Notes under the pieces: model-generated | Seen by the model: the letters and a program-made list of their open reading frames with translations, nothing else | Databases searched by the model: none | Told to the model about the DNA's origin: nothing | In this document: piece by piece, positions 36,494-47,877 of the stretch | Position numbering within the stretch: position 1 is the stretch's first letter | Layout: each line of letters begins with the position of its first letter | Source of the DNA: Stromatinia cepivora | Taxonomy: Eukaryota > Ascomycota > Leotiomycetes > Helotiales > Sclerotiniaceae | Direction: 5' to 3' | DNA length: 64,000 nucleotides | Assembly: GCA_014898415.1 (NCBI GenBank) | Contig: RCTD01000005.1 | Span: 1,922,001 to 1,986,000 of the forward strand | Made by a program: the position numbers and the translations under genes

Positions 36494-38087
36494 TGGTCTT
36501 TAGCTCCAGCTCCTATCCCCAGCTCCTAATTCCAGTCTTACTCCAGGTCCTAGTCCTGATCAAGTAATTTTCTGTCCTGTTCACTGCCTTTTATCATATC
36601 ATATGATTACTTTCAATGCTTTATTGCATATCTATAAATGGGATAGAGGTTTTAGATGTCCAGCAAAGGAAGATCCCGCAACCTGAATCTTGCAGACTCA
36701 CTTTTGCAGACCCAATTTCAGATATGCAACAAAACATTTTCTCGCCCTACAAATTCACTACCGAGAACTATTTCAAGGTCTAAATATTTTATACTTGATG
36801 ATTGAAGCCGCAGCTACAGAACCATTGCAAGAACCACACATACTATTTATCGTTCCAAGCCCCCCCAGCATCCATGCCCTGAGCGACAATCCATACCGCT
36901 TCACACAAATATCCACGCCTATGCCCTTTTCCCTTCATCCTTCCCACCGTGCAAAATCCTCACTCTCGAACCCTAAGCCCTCGCACCTCTTCTTCACATC
37001 CTTATTATACTTCTCAAATTGTCACTTAATAGTCCGTGCCACAAGCCAAGACCGCATCATAAATGAAACACCCCTAGAATATATCTCCATTTGTGTAAAA
37101 TTTTGTGTCTCCAGAATTGGTTGTACTAGGTTCTAGGAGAAGGAATGGAAATTGGACGGTTATGGTGGGTGGACCTTGCCGGGCGAATCTCCAGGTGTGT
37201 TTTCCTGCGGATGGAGTGGAGGGTTGGTGGGATTGGGTAGACAGTAGCAGGGGACTATTACAGTAAGGACGAAATCGGATCCAAACCCTTCCATGATGCA
37301 ATGAAGTTTCTTGCCTACGGCGAGGGGATCACTGGTTTCTAATGGTATGATGTCCTTCACGAGTCGGGTATGCCAATCGTTAACGGTTAGAGTATCAAGA
37401 AGCTGGAATTTTCAGAGTTGGAATCTATCATTGAATATCACAAAGTCGAATCACGAAGCAGGAAGGATGAATGTCAGAGCTTAAAGTAGAAGAAGTGGAA
37501 GCTGTCATATGGAATTACGAAGTAGATTTTCCAGGCTGAAACAAACAAGAAGAAAAAATATCTTCAGGAAGAATAATGCTCAGATATTAGCGGATTGTGC
37601 AATGGTGTTGAATTTCATTGCCTTAGTGACATCTATCCGGGTGAAATATGTATTATATAGAGCATTTTGGCTGCGGAGTCAATCTACCATTCGTCACCGC
37701 TGCGGTAAAATCAGTAACGAACCTCTTGTGATGTAGAACGTTGATAATGCAATGGCACTCATCATCCAAAAAGCAAAGATTGATAGAGGTAATTTGAAGA
37801 AATCTTCGAAATGAATATATCGACCAACAGTGCGAAGTAGAAAACCCAATGATGCGCCCTAAACAGTCGATTTGGTGGTCTATGTATGTACCATGGGAGA
37901 GCGACCGAACCAACATGATACCAAAAGATTCAAAGGTATGCCGCACACCTGCAGGTGTGTCCAGAAGGCTGATTACTTCCTCGGGGACATTTGAAATGAA
38001 AAGTACCTACAAAGTGAGACTCCCCCCCTTTCATACGGAAACATTTATCTTATCCTCGCTCACAATCAATGATGGATAATAAATAGC
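36494..38087. other. Degenerate, possibly formerly coding sequence
   Basis: No intact gene. On the minus strand the segment 37860-37720 reads as a protein-like phrase with hydrophobic stretches (GASLGFLLRTVGRYIHFEDF, then FKLPLSIFAFWMMSAIALS), and 37700-37590 continues SQNALYNTYFTRIDVTKAMK. Stops and missing joins prevent a gene model. It could be a decayed membrane-protein gene; I do not recognise the family. Confidence 0.3.
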
Positions 38088-38366
38088 ATGGCAACAACAG
38101 ACGAGAAACTCTACTCAGGAACCCTACATGATTCCCCAGAATCCCAAGGATCGGACGAAAAAGATATCGAATCAACCCACCGAAATGAAGAAGATATTTA
38201 ACTTCCGTCTCCAAACATGATTCAATTCCGTATGACGACGCCAATACTTCTATTGAGCTTTCCACTCGCGGATTGAAAGGTGTTCTGTGGATTCTTGTTG
38301 TGGCAGCTGTCATTTCACCATTCTTTCTATTCGTACTCGATGCTACTATCGTCGCTGATGTTCAAC
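38088..38366 (+). pseudogene. 5' fragment of an MFS multidrug-type transporter, frameshifted and truncated
   Basis: From the ATG at 38088 a hydrophilic N-terminus typical of fungal MFS drug transporters is read (MATTDEKLYSGTLHDSPESQ, then GSDEKDIESTH) to a stop just after NEEDI. Shifting frame by one base continues it as TSVSKHDSIPYDDANTSIEL and then the first membrane span KGVLWILVVAAVISPFFLFV with LDATIVADVQ, the classic span-1/motif of DHA-type transporters. After ADVQ the similarity stops and low-complexity DNA follows. Only about 90 of the expected 550 or so residues are present, so this is a dead fragment left by deletion or rearrangement. Confidence 0.7.
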
Positions 38367-39035
38367 TGAAATGTCGTGGAAACACTTGGAGAAATCGGAA
38401 AGTTACCATGGATTCAAACATCTTTTCCTACCATACCCATACCCCACCAACCCAATCCCCTCATAAAATCCCATATAAACATCATTTAGAAAGGTACCGA
38501 ACACAAACAATGAAGCTCTAATTATAAAGATCCGTTTGAGTTTGAGTTTGAATCGAATCGAATATTATGAATTAATTAACTATAATCTAATTTAATCTAA
38601 TTTAATCTAGTTTAATCTAGCCACCTCCAACAGACGAGATAATCTAGGTATCTCATCTCATCACCTCTCCTCATCTCTTCCAATATCATTCTATATCATA
38701 CATAGATGGTGTAGATAGATAGATACATGTATAAAAATGAAAAAATAAAATAAAATACACAAAGCGCAAATTGGGTATCCGTGTCCAAAACCATTCATCA
38801 CTATCCCACCCATCCCATCCATAAACGCCCTGCAAATTATGTAAAGAAAAATATATGACTCCTCCATTTCATATCTGTGATATCCACCTGCAAAAGATTT
38901 CCAAGCTGTAGCGAAAAAGTCGATAAAAGAAATCTCATATCGTGTTGTATTATGTTGAAGTTCTAGATATCCGTAGTTCGATATCGTGGTATTATGTTGA
39001 AGTTTGATTCCCGCACCTCATCCAGGTAAGACAAT
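38367..39035. other. Intergenic between MFS fragment and coiled-coil gene
   Basis: Low-complexity DNA and the 3' UTR of the minus-strand coiled-coil gene; no gene seen. A short 10-bp tandem repeat is listed separately. Confidence 0.4.
38581..38620. repeat. 10-bp tandem repeat, four copies
   Basis: Four consecutive copies of a TTTAATCTAA/G decamer, the first slightly different (TATAATCTAA). Confidence 0.8.
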
Positions 39036-41591
39036 TTATTCCTTAAGTACCTCAGCCAGCGCATCACGATCAACCAGATCCGGTATAACCTTACTGGGTG
39101 CCTTTTCCGTTTGTCTAAATCCTGGAATGGGACCTTTCTGATTGATCCCCGCCGCTCTTCCCAAAATAGCCCTTACTGGTTCTGGGGTTACTGAGATAGA
39201 TGGTGTACTAACAGCTCGAACAGTTGGTGGAGGAACCGGGATTTGAGCTTCTTGGGTACTTCTAAGATCACTGGTTGACTTAGTAGGAGACATTCCCCAT
39301 CGACCAAAAACCCAACCGCCGACCTTCTTTCCTAGACCATTATCATTGCTACTACCTTCATTAGATGAGCTGGATCTAATGGAACTTCTATCATTACTGG
39401 GTGATTTAGGTGAATTTGTGTACCCAATGTTTGAGCGAAGGTAGCTTGTACTACTATGGCCATTTCGAGATAAAGTAGGTTGAGCTGTGATCATAGATGC
39501 ACCGGTAATAGTTTCCGTGGAATATGTTGTTGTTGGAGTTGAAAGTCTGGATCGTGGTCTCATTACTACTCCTGCCGAAGTCATATTTAATTGTGAAGGT
39601 CGTGCTTTCAATGTATGAATATCGATCCCTGAAATTGATATGATAGATTCACGGGATGAAGAACGGTGTAGCCTAGGACCAAATTGAGAAGGCATCCATT
39701 CCTCGACCGTATTGTCAGAAAGATCAGAAGTGGTAGGATTTGTAGAATCATCGGTGAGAGAAGGAATATCGGTAATCTGTAAGTCTGACACATCATGAAT
39801 ATCATCATCCTCCTCTTCATGTATTATATTGTGTGGTTGAAAATTAGCAATAGCGGCAAAGCTTCGAGTCGAGACTTCAGATGGACGTTTTCTATGATAT
39901 GAAGGATGAATTCGAGGCGATAATGGATCAATACTGGAGGTAGGTGATGTCGGACGTGATGAATCAACATCAAAATTCCTATCAAATAGAGCACTATTTC
40001 GATACATGGATTGTGGAGATGATGGTACTGATGAAGGAGCAAATTCTGACAATTGGCTTGATTGAACGGACCATCGATTGTTCGTATTGATAGGACTTGG
40101 AACTGTGACTGCTGTTTGGGATAGTATAGCATTCTCTACGCCCCTGGAAATTCGCGGCGATTGTGGACTTCTTATGAGTGGAGAGAATATACTGGAATTC
40201 AAAGAGGTTCGTTTCTTTTTCGGCTTACGCACCTCCTCTCTCTTTGGTGTATGGTAATGATGATGTATATGAAGTGTTTGGGAAACAACTTGTGGTTCTT
40301 GTGGTCGTGATTCGGATTCTTCCTCGCTTGGCGCAAGTTCTGCCCCTAATGTCCGCTGCTGAGGTACGTTGTCGACGACTTCATCTGCATACATTGGCTG
40401 ATGCATCGATAATTGCTCCCGCAATATCTGTACCTCATCATTCGAACTCATCAACATCTCTCTTAACTCCACAATTCCAAGTTGTAAGTTTGCATTGTCT
40501 TGTAGGATATCCTTGACAAAATGTGATACAACATTGGTACCATGCTTGCTTTTCCCAGTTGTGATGGCAGCGGCTCCCTTCAAACGACAAGCGGCCGTGT
40601 CCAATTCTCTTTCGACTGTCCGTTGTCTTTCCATGCGACCCAAAATTTCCACATGTCGTTCCTTTTCCTCTCGTGCCTCTCGCTCAACTCTCTCCAATTG
40701 ATCCTGTAGATCACGAAGTCCTCGTTCCGCTCTCTTCCACCTCAGAATCGCAGCGCGCTCTTCTGCAGCTGTATGGGTAATCGTCTTTCGTAAAGTTTCT
40801 TGTTCTTCCTCTAAGATTGCTAAGTCTTTCTCTAGTTGATTTGTTCTCGAGGCTAAAGTCTCTAGACGTTTCATTTCGGCATGCGTGCTCTGTAAAGTCG
40901 TCTCGAGTAATTTGATTTGTAGTTCCGATTCCTCATAGCTACCATTAAGACCTTCCAATTGATCTAACAGACCTTTATTCTCCTCAATTACCTTTTCATT
41001 TCTGACCTCCAACTCCCTCTTATCCACCTCCAACTGCTCAATCTTCGCCGTCATCTTTGCACGTTCTCGTCCCGCATCGATCATATAATGTTCGTGCCTT
41101 TCTAATAAAGCCTGCAAAGCAAAAGTCAATGATTGAGTCATCTTCCTAATATTTATCTCCCCAAATCCTTCACATCCACCTAAATATATAGGCGCGTGGG
41201 AATAACGCGGGGTTGTAAACAAAAGAAGATTAGATTAATTTAAATCGATGTAAAAAGTAAATAACCCAAGAACCAGATCACAGTATCCACTTCCCCCAAG
41301 TAAAATCTCTGCTACCTTAATTTCCCCTGAGGTTTGACGATATAAAGAAAAAGTAGAGATATGGAGGAATGTAGAAGATCAATAGTAACATAAACACAAA
41401 TATGAGAGACATGAAAGAGATCGTACCTGACCCATCTGAGCTGCTAATGTCACATCCCCCTCAAGTTTATCCAAAACCTCCTCATTATGGACGAGAAATG
41501 CGCAATCTTTGCGTCCGCAACAACATTTGAGGGTACTACGTTGTTGTTCACTGTCTGGAATGTGGCCTATTAGATCTGATAAATCCGCCAT
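39036..41591 (-). CDS. Coiled-coil protein with Cys-rich N-terminus and disordered tail, function unknown
   Basis: Two exons (41591-41427 and 41111-39036) give 746 aa; the 315-bp intron is long for this window and an extra small exon inside it cannot be excluded. The N-terminus has a compact Cys cluster (TLKCCCGRKDCAFLVHNEEV), a possible metal site. Residues about 56-270 form a long heptad-rich coiled coil (ALLERHEHYMIDAGRERAKM onwards, with repeated LEEEQETLRK-type phrases). Then comes a linker with HIHHHYHTPKREE, and a Ser/Pro/Thr-rich, probably disordered and phosphorylated C-terminal half containing KKVGGWVFGRWGMSPTKS near the end, a short conserved-looking island. The architecture suggests a cytoskeletal, spindle-pole or septum scaffold, but that is inference from shape alone; I do not recognise a named family. 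Confidence 0.8.
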
Positions 41592-41790
41592 TATTGGCGG
41601 CGTTGAGGCGTTTTCTTCGTGCAGCCTCGGTGTGAAGCTGGATAAAGTGGCTGCGTTGTCTTTCTTTGGATGAAGAATCCTTGGTTTTCAGGGTTGTTGA
41701 ACTTTTGAGTCCTTGGTGGAGCGTCGTACTCCTGGTAACATCGCCGCGATCTTTAATCCATTGTACGCATTATTTCTATAGCGGCTCGGT

Positions 41791-41832
41791 GATTGTGATT
41801 GTGATTGTGATTGTGATTGTGATTGTGATTGT
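41791..41832. repeat. Perfect hexanucleotide microsatellite, 7 copies
   Basis: GATTGT repeated seven times without a mismatch, about 200 bp upstream of the coiled-coil gene start. Confidence 0.95.
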
Positions 41833-41960
41833 TTTTCGTGATTGTTTACGAGAAGGAAAAAGGATACGATACGGTGTAGAAAAGAATTGGTGAATTGTAA
41901 GGAGAGGGTTGGTAATTTTCCATACTTCGAAAAGATATGGGTATATGCGGGTATGCTAAA

Positions 41961-42041
41961 TTATTCACATTATTCACATTATTCACATTATTCACATTAT
42001 TCACATTATTCACATTATTCACATTATTCACATTATTCACA
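41961..42041. repeat. Perfect 9-bp minisatellite, 9 copies
   Basis: TTATTCACA repeated nine times without a mismatch (81 bp). Perfect identity implies recent expansion. Confidence 0.95.
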
Positions 42042-42420
42042 TGCACCTTTAAGGATTCATGGTATGGTGACTCCAGTTTCTACGGAATATTGATTTAATC
42101 AGGTACTCCCGCTAAATGATTGGCACTGGATAATTCTTTAGTTGTTGATTAATGCCTGAATTAGCCTGAATATAGAAGCTAAAGTTCCGTCATTAAACAG
42201 CTATTCCCTACTAGAATGCCCTGATAATCCCTGTAATATCATCAAATTGAGTTGTGAAAAAAGAAGTCGGTCAAATAAAATTTGGTGTTTGTGAATATTG
42301 ATTGTATTTCAAACCCGAGACATTGGAATATTGAAATTTTGGAATCATGGAGATCATGGAGATCACGAGTCAGCTGTGATTCAGATCCACTGACTGAAGA
42401 GCACAATCAAATGTCAGTAG

Positions 42421-42740
42421 CACATGTTGTTATGTGAATACGTTATCGAGCCTCGAGTGTGGAAGCGTTGAGATATCATGAATTACACATGTTGGTATAG
42501 AACCGAGCTTCCCGGCAGTGGAGAAACATAACTATCACGAACTTTACAGGTTACTATGTGAACAAGCTGTCTCAAGTGAGGGGCGGAAGCACGGTTGATA
42601 TCATGAATTGTACAAGTTGTTGTTATGCGTACAGATGAAGACGTGAATGAAACCTGTATCAGGAAAAAAACGCGTATATTACACGTTGTCGTGTGAACAT
42701 ATTATTGGATATCGAAGATCTCAAAGACCTTGACTCGATC
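42421..42740. repeat. Degenerate tandem array of about 65-bp units, five copies
   Basis: A CACATGTTG-TATGTGAAC-like start recurs at about 42421, 42486, 42546, 42612 and 42682 (spacing 65, 60, 66, 70). Several units end with GATATCATGAATT-like sequence (42471-42484 and 42597-42608; a changed form at 42534-42544). Copies are strongly diverged, so the array is old. Confidence 0.65.
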
Positions 42741-43517
42741 CGAATTCATCATTCATTGTGGATACAAACATCGCCTTGCTCCCCTTTTGTATGGACGACC
42801 GGGTGGGGGATTCAATTCTATCGTTCAATAATGTGAGCAGTCAGCGATCTAACCACGAATTCACCCAGCAGCATATGGAAAAGGCGGATATCATTTACCT
42901 GTTTCGAATCATAACCCCAGGTGTTCACGAATGCCCCCCAGCATTAGCCATATCTGAACTGGCGGGACAGGTATAGGTGGCAGTACATCAAAATATGCAG
43001 CAAAAAAACTTTTCAGTGAGGAAGACTCCCAGAGCATAGCAATGATAGCATAGCACCATTTCCCGCTTTTCCTATGTTTGCTTGATGCTTTCCCTACATT
43101 GTAGATATCCACGGTTTAATACTGGCTCCTTGGTAATCGCACCACGATGATGACCCCTGTAAGAGCCCCATAACTTTGCTCTATTCAACAGGAAAGTCAA
43201 TGACTGCATGATGTTATCAATAGCAATATTTGGTTTTGTGACGGCTTCAAACCCTCCGTAGTTTGAATGGAGAAAGCAGTCCGAAAAGAGTCTCCATATG
43301 GTGACGTTTTAGTTTCTGCATGGTGTCAACGGCATGACTGAGATTGGACAAAATATCAGAGTCTAATTATTGGATATATTCAACCTCCAGTACAATCTTC
43401 ATATAGATACAAATACCATGCAAATGCATGCGAAATGTACACACAACAAATCTACTACCACTATCCACAGTATACAAAACTCCCATAATACATCCAAAAC
43501 TACAAAGACCCCCCTAT
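42741..43517. other. Intergenic
   Basis: Downstream of the amine oxidase gene. A frame at 42758-42976 is unrecognised; nothing else is seen. Confidence 0.4.
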
Positions 43518-45204
43518 TCACAATCCTTTCCCGCCCATCCCATAAGCATCGACCATCCTATTCCCTACAGCCTCTCCACTCCAATAAGCCCCCGTCGTCG
43601 TGCCCAACGCAATAAAAGGCGCCGTATGTTCCCCTGCAAACCAAAGTCCCCTCTCCGGCACCCCCTCCCTCAAAACTTTCACATCCTCATCCCCTTCGCT
43701 CAACCCCACCTGGAAATTAGTATAACTTCCATTTCCCGCCAAGTCATCATTAACCCACGTAGTCGCCACACAACTAAGCGGTTTACATCCCTCATCCTCC
43801 TCTTTATAATTCGGAAGAAGTGAATAATACGGTTTGAAAAATGTAATCAAGAATTCATCTTTTTCGATTTGCGTTTGTAAACCAGAGAGAGTTTTAGCGA
43901 AATGTAAGGACTGTGCTCCGTAGATGTAGAGGAGGAGTGTAGGATGTGCATTTTCTGGTGTGAAGGATGATAAAGGAACGATTTCTTGATGCCATTTGTG
44001 GGGGTTTGTGGTGGGGGTGTAGACGGGGGAGAGCCATTGGGTGAAACCGTCAAAGGTTTGTGCGGAAAGGGAGAGAGTGGAGTTGCTCCAGAAGGGGCGG
44101 GGGAAGGTTATGTAGATCTGATGTTGTTAGATTGGGAGATTTTGGGAGGGATTTTGGAGGACGAACCTTTTCGAGACAGCCAAAACCGAGGGAATCGACG
44201 GCGGATAGGAAGCGTGAGGGAAGTGAAGGCTGGAAGGCTTGTTTGTTTTTCTTTAACCAGCCGAGGGGTGTTGTCATTACTACCTCGTCGAACTCGAGTT
44301 TCTTACTGTCGTCTGTGAATACGGTGACGTTATCTGGATTTGTTTCCACGTGAGTAACTTTGGTTGAGAATTGTATCATTGCATTTTCCAGAGCTGGTTT
44401 GGCGACCTGAGCGAGAATGTTTTTGTATGTTCCGGCCACGAAAATGTTTTCTAGTATATGTATATATATTAACCTTCGAACATGCAGATGTTGATCTACC
44501 ACTCAAACAATATGGATAAACATCAAAGCCATTGTCAATTTGAGTATGACTATCGGCAACTAGGGATAAAGAAAAATGAACTCACCTCCATCAATACATT
44601 CCTCCAGCCAAAAGAATTTCAAACTTTGCTTTTTAACTGAACTTCCAACAAAAGTTCCCCATATATCAGCAAATTGAATCGAGATTCTTCTCTTCTCCGC
44701 ATCATCAGGATACACTTCCAACAGCTTTTCTTCTATAAAATCATAAAGACTCTTATCCGGATCAATACTCTCCGAATTTTCCTCCGAATACTTAAAGGCT
44801 CCATGAATTATCTCCCACACTTCATTCATCATTGCATCTCCCTCAGTTAAGGGCTTCCCGTCTTCCCCGAACCATATCCCCTTTTCAGCCCAGGTATGCA
44901 CTTCCGTGTTTGTCTTTTTGGCGATATCTAATAAAGGCTGATCTTCGCTACCGTGAAGCCAATTTGCTCCTAAGTCGACAAGGGGGCCGGATGGTAGTTT
45001 TATTTGGTGAACTCTTCCACCGATTCGATCGCGGCCTTCTAGTATCGTGACGTCGAAACCATGCTGGAGTAATATATCGGCACACCGGAGTCCTGAGAGT
45101 CCAGCACCGACTATACAGATTTTTGGTGGTGATAAAGGATTTTGCTTGCGCAGCTTTGAAGGGAGAGACATTAGTACAGGTGTTGACGTTTGGCTAATGC
45201 ACAT
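43518..45204 (-). CDS. FAD-dependent amine oxidase (polyamine oxidase/LSD-type fold)
   Basis: Three exons (45204-44586, 44450-44167, 44117-43518) give 500 aa; an ATG at 45171 (MSLPSKLRKQNP) is an alternative start that better fits the family. The dinucleotide-binding motif is PKICIVGAGLSGLRCADILL with the acidic ribose contact in ILEGRDRIGGRV, followed by LVDLGANWLHG. The central substrate domain includes VTHVETNPDNVTVFTDDSKK and EVVMTTPLGWLKK. The C-terminal FAD-binding motif is RGLWFAGEHTAPF, then GTTTGAYWSGE. This set is that of flavin amine oxidases that oxidise polyamines such as spermine or N-acetyl-polyamines, releasing H2O2 and an aminoaldehyde. No signal peptide or SWIRM domain is seen; the C-terminus GMGGKGL is not a canonical peroxisomal SKL. 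Substrate is inferred at family level only. Confidence 0.92.
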
Positions 45205-46173
45205 TCATGCTTTACACCCCATGTGTTGTGATTTATCAATTGTTTGAAAACGGTGTTGGATGTCATTGGACTTCGGACTGACCTTAGTTGAAGGGTTTGA
45301 TGGTAATGGCATGTTGTCGGAGTTGGGTGTATTACGTTGGCAAGAATACAAATCTCGATATACTCTCGATGAATTTCTGTCTGAAAAACAGTGTGAGTTA
45401 TTGAGAAGATGCACATGAGAAGGAAAACATAAGATGGCACACAAATCGATATTGGTAAAATCAAAATGTGCTGACAGCCAGGGGCCTCGCTTCAACATTC
45501 AGAGTTTTAAGTATCTGGACGAAGGCAGCTCAAGCGCCGATAGTGATGACCAGCGAAGATTGGTTTATGACTTATACAAAATAAGTCTCTAGCTTCTTTA
45601 GTCCTCAAGACCAAGAGGAGAAAATGAGCACTTGCTCCAAGGGTTCAATTAACTTCAAACCCTGTACTGTGTGAGGATGATGAGCCATAACCGCTGCAGA
45701 GCGCGCCGGTCTTTCAGACAGCCAAGATAACAGAAAAGGTAGGGTTACAAGAAAAGATCCATAGGAAGACATTCCCATTTGATGTAGCTACAACTGCCGG
45801 TTTGCCTACCCTGGTCCAGCAATATTGTGAAAGAAGCAATGAGCGCCATAATGACAGAGATGGGGCAATCATACCTGTAGTAGGTATATTTTCCGCTTTC
45901 ATATTCTATCTTTCTTGATATTGAGATTCAATGTTGGGATTCTTTCTCGTGAATTTCCAACGAGATAAATTTCATTGGTGGGATGATAAGCCAAGATAAA
46001 TGATTATGTAAGCTACGGTTCACAGCCACGTGCCGAGCCAGGGCACGAGCCGACGCATCATTCTCGTGCTAGCTTACTGGAGATCAAGGACAACAATCTA
46101 GAACAAAATGTCCAACTAAAATACATCCCCAGATTGAAGCCAAAAGTTGGTCTTCAATTTTCCAATCGCAATC
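45205..46173. other. Divergent intergenic region
   Basis: Promoters of the amine oxidase (-) and endonuclease III (+) genes. GC-rich patch CACGTGCCGAGCCAGG near 46026-46041 contains an E-box-like CACGTG. No gene recognised. Confidence 0.4.
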
Positions 46174-47475
46174 ATGCGTACCTCTAAGATATCAAAAGAC
46201 ACTGCAAAGATAATCAATGCGTCATCTACTTTACCACGACGTTCCACTCGCTCTCTATCTCGATTTGCTCTGAACTCTTCGGTCATGGATGAAGATCAAT
46301 CGCCAACTCCGGATATTGAAGATGCTGTTCCTTCGACTTCGACTCTAAAAAGAAAGAGGAATTCAGTTCCAAGAGCTTCAGTAAAGAAACAATCTCTTGA
46401 CGAAACGACTATAAAGACCGAAATCGAAGATACTGTTACATTCTCCCCGCCGTCAAAACCAACTCGGGTGCGCAAACCCGCGCGCAAAGTAAAGAATGAA
46501 GATACTGGAAAGCTGGAGATCAAGCCTCCTAATGATTGGAGAGAAGTTTACGATGTAGTCATGCAGATGCGCAAATTAGGCGTGGCGCAAAATGCTGCTG
46601 TGGATACAATGGGTTGTGACAAATTGGGACAAGATACTGTTGATCCGAAAACGAAGAGATATCATACCCTGACTGCTTTGATGTTGTCTTCGCAGACGAA
46701 GGATACTACGAATGCTGTTGCTATGAATCGACTTTATACAGAATTACCCGCGTATAAGGAGGGTGCGCCAATTGGGTTGACTTTGGATAATATATTGGCT
46801 GTGGATCCGAAGCTATTGAATGAGTTAATTTGGGTGGTAGGATTTCACAACAACAAGACGAAGTACATAAAGGCTGCAGCGGAAATTCTTAGGGATCAGT
46901 GGAACGGCGATATACCGGATACGATTGAGGGCTTGATGTCATTACCGGGAGTTGGTCCGAAGATGGCATATTTGTGTATGAGTAGTGCTTGGGGTAGAAC
47001 CGAGGGAATTGGTGTTGATGTACATGTTCATCGTATTACAAATATGTGGGGATGGCACACGACGAAAGGGCCAGAGGAAACGAGACTTGCATTACAGGCT
47101 TGGTTGCCGAAAGAACTATGGCATGAGATCAATTGGTTGCTAGTTGGATTTGGACAAACTGTCTGTCTACCAGTTGGAAAAAAGTGCGGAAGCTGTGAGT
47201 TGGGAATGAATGGATTGTGCAAAGCTGCCGACAGAAGTAAAGTCACGATTGGAAGAAAGATTAAAGAGGAGAAGATCAAGACAGATCCGGAGGGTAATGT
47301 TGTCGAGCACACAAAATCAGTTAAAACCGAGGAGGATAGCAAGGACATACCGCTGAATGCTGAAGAGAAAGCTCAGATTATGTCCGAGGATGGTATAATC
47401 AAGCATGAGGAAGAGGACGCCGTTCTAGAAGACATCGCGAATGCACCTGGAGAATTGGAAAAAACGCCGAAATAG
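46174..47475 (+). CDS. NTH1: Endonuclease III-like DNA glycosylase/AP lyase
   Basis: An intronless frame of 433 aa; I use the ATG at 46174, because the frame upstream has no ATG. The first 120 residues are basic and disordered (LPRRSTRSLSRFA; KRKRNSVPRASVKK) and may carry mitochondrial and nuclear targeting signals, as dual targeting is usual for eukaryotic NTH1. The catalytic domain has LMLSSQTKDTTN, the helix-hairpin-helix LPGVGPKMAYLCMSSAWG with the Schiff-base lysine K263, and the catalytic aspartate D282 in GIGVDVHVHRI, 19 residues later as in human NTH1. Four cysteines of the [4Fe-4S] loop follow (CLPVGKKCGSCELGMNGLC); the last spacing is seven residues against five in E. coli Nth. It removes oxidised pyrimidines in base excision repair. 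The C-terminus has an acidic Lys/Glu-rich tail of about 70 residues. Confidence 0.95.
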   Translation: MRTSKISKDTAKIINASSTLPRRSTRSLSRFALNSSVMDEDQSPTPDIEDAVPSTSTLKRKRNSVPRASVKKQSLDETTIKTEIEDTVTFSPPSKPTRVRKPARKVKNEDTGKLEIKPPNDWREVYDVVMQMRKLGVAQNAAVDTMGCDKLGQDTVDPKTKRYHTLTALMLSSQTKDTTNAVAMNRLYTELPAYKEGAPIGLTLDNILAVDPKLLNELIWVVGFHNNKTKYIKAAAEILRDQWNGDIPDTIEGLMSLPGVGPKMAYLCMSSAWGRTEGIGVDVHVHRITNMWGWHTTKGPEETRLALQAWLPKELWHEINWLLVGFGQTVCLPVGKKCGSCELGMNGLCKAADRSKVTIGRKIKEEKIKTDPEGNVVEHTKSVKTEEDSKDIPLNAEEKAQIMSEDGIIKHEEEDAVLEDIANAPGELEKTPK

Positions 47476-47877
47476 AAGAAGAGATGAGGGTTATTTTCGT
47501 TTAGTTTCGGTATTGTATCATAGCGTGTAATATTTGTGCAACCGTTTTACATATTTTTCATAATAGAGAAGCTTGTATATCCGGCTTAGTTGCCACATTC
47601 TAAAACGCGAAAGCGCAGTTCCTAGCTTATATAGGTAATATCTTTCACGAATGCACATTTATCAAGCACCACTAAAACCATGTATGGTTGTATATGTGTT
47701 GTATTGTTCATCTATCGTCTTTGCAACAACGATCCAACCATCTTGTATTTCAAAATTATTCCTAATCACCGCCCAAAAACGCCGTCAACTATGCAGACCT
47801 CCCCACCCAGCCATCCACCCCATATGTACATTCCATTTTCCTCTTTTGTCTTGTACCCCCCCCCCCCCGGAGCTCTA
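47476..47877. other. Convergent 3' region with a run of 13 C
   Basis: Lies between the 3' ends of NTH1 (+) and the small mitochondrial-type gene (-). A homopolymer of 13 C is at 47856-47868. No gene seen. Confidence 0.5.

Larger units (their letters stand above)
41592..42420. other. Upstream region with two perfect short tandem repeats
   Basis: Promoter side of the coiled-coil gene, containing the GATTGT and TTATTCACA arrays annotated below. No gene is seen; open frames here are produced by the repeats. Confidence 0.5.

Noticed and set aside
43986..44353. Plus-strand frames over the amine oxidase
   Set aside because: Antisense to conserved exon sequence; Gly-rich only because the coding strand is Pro-rich.
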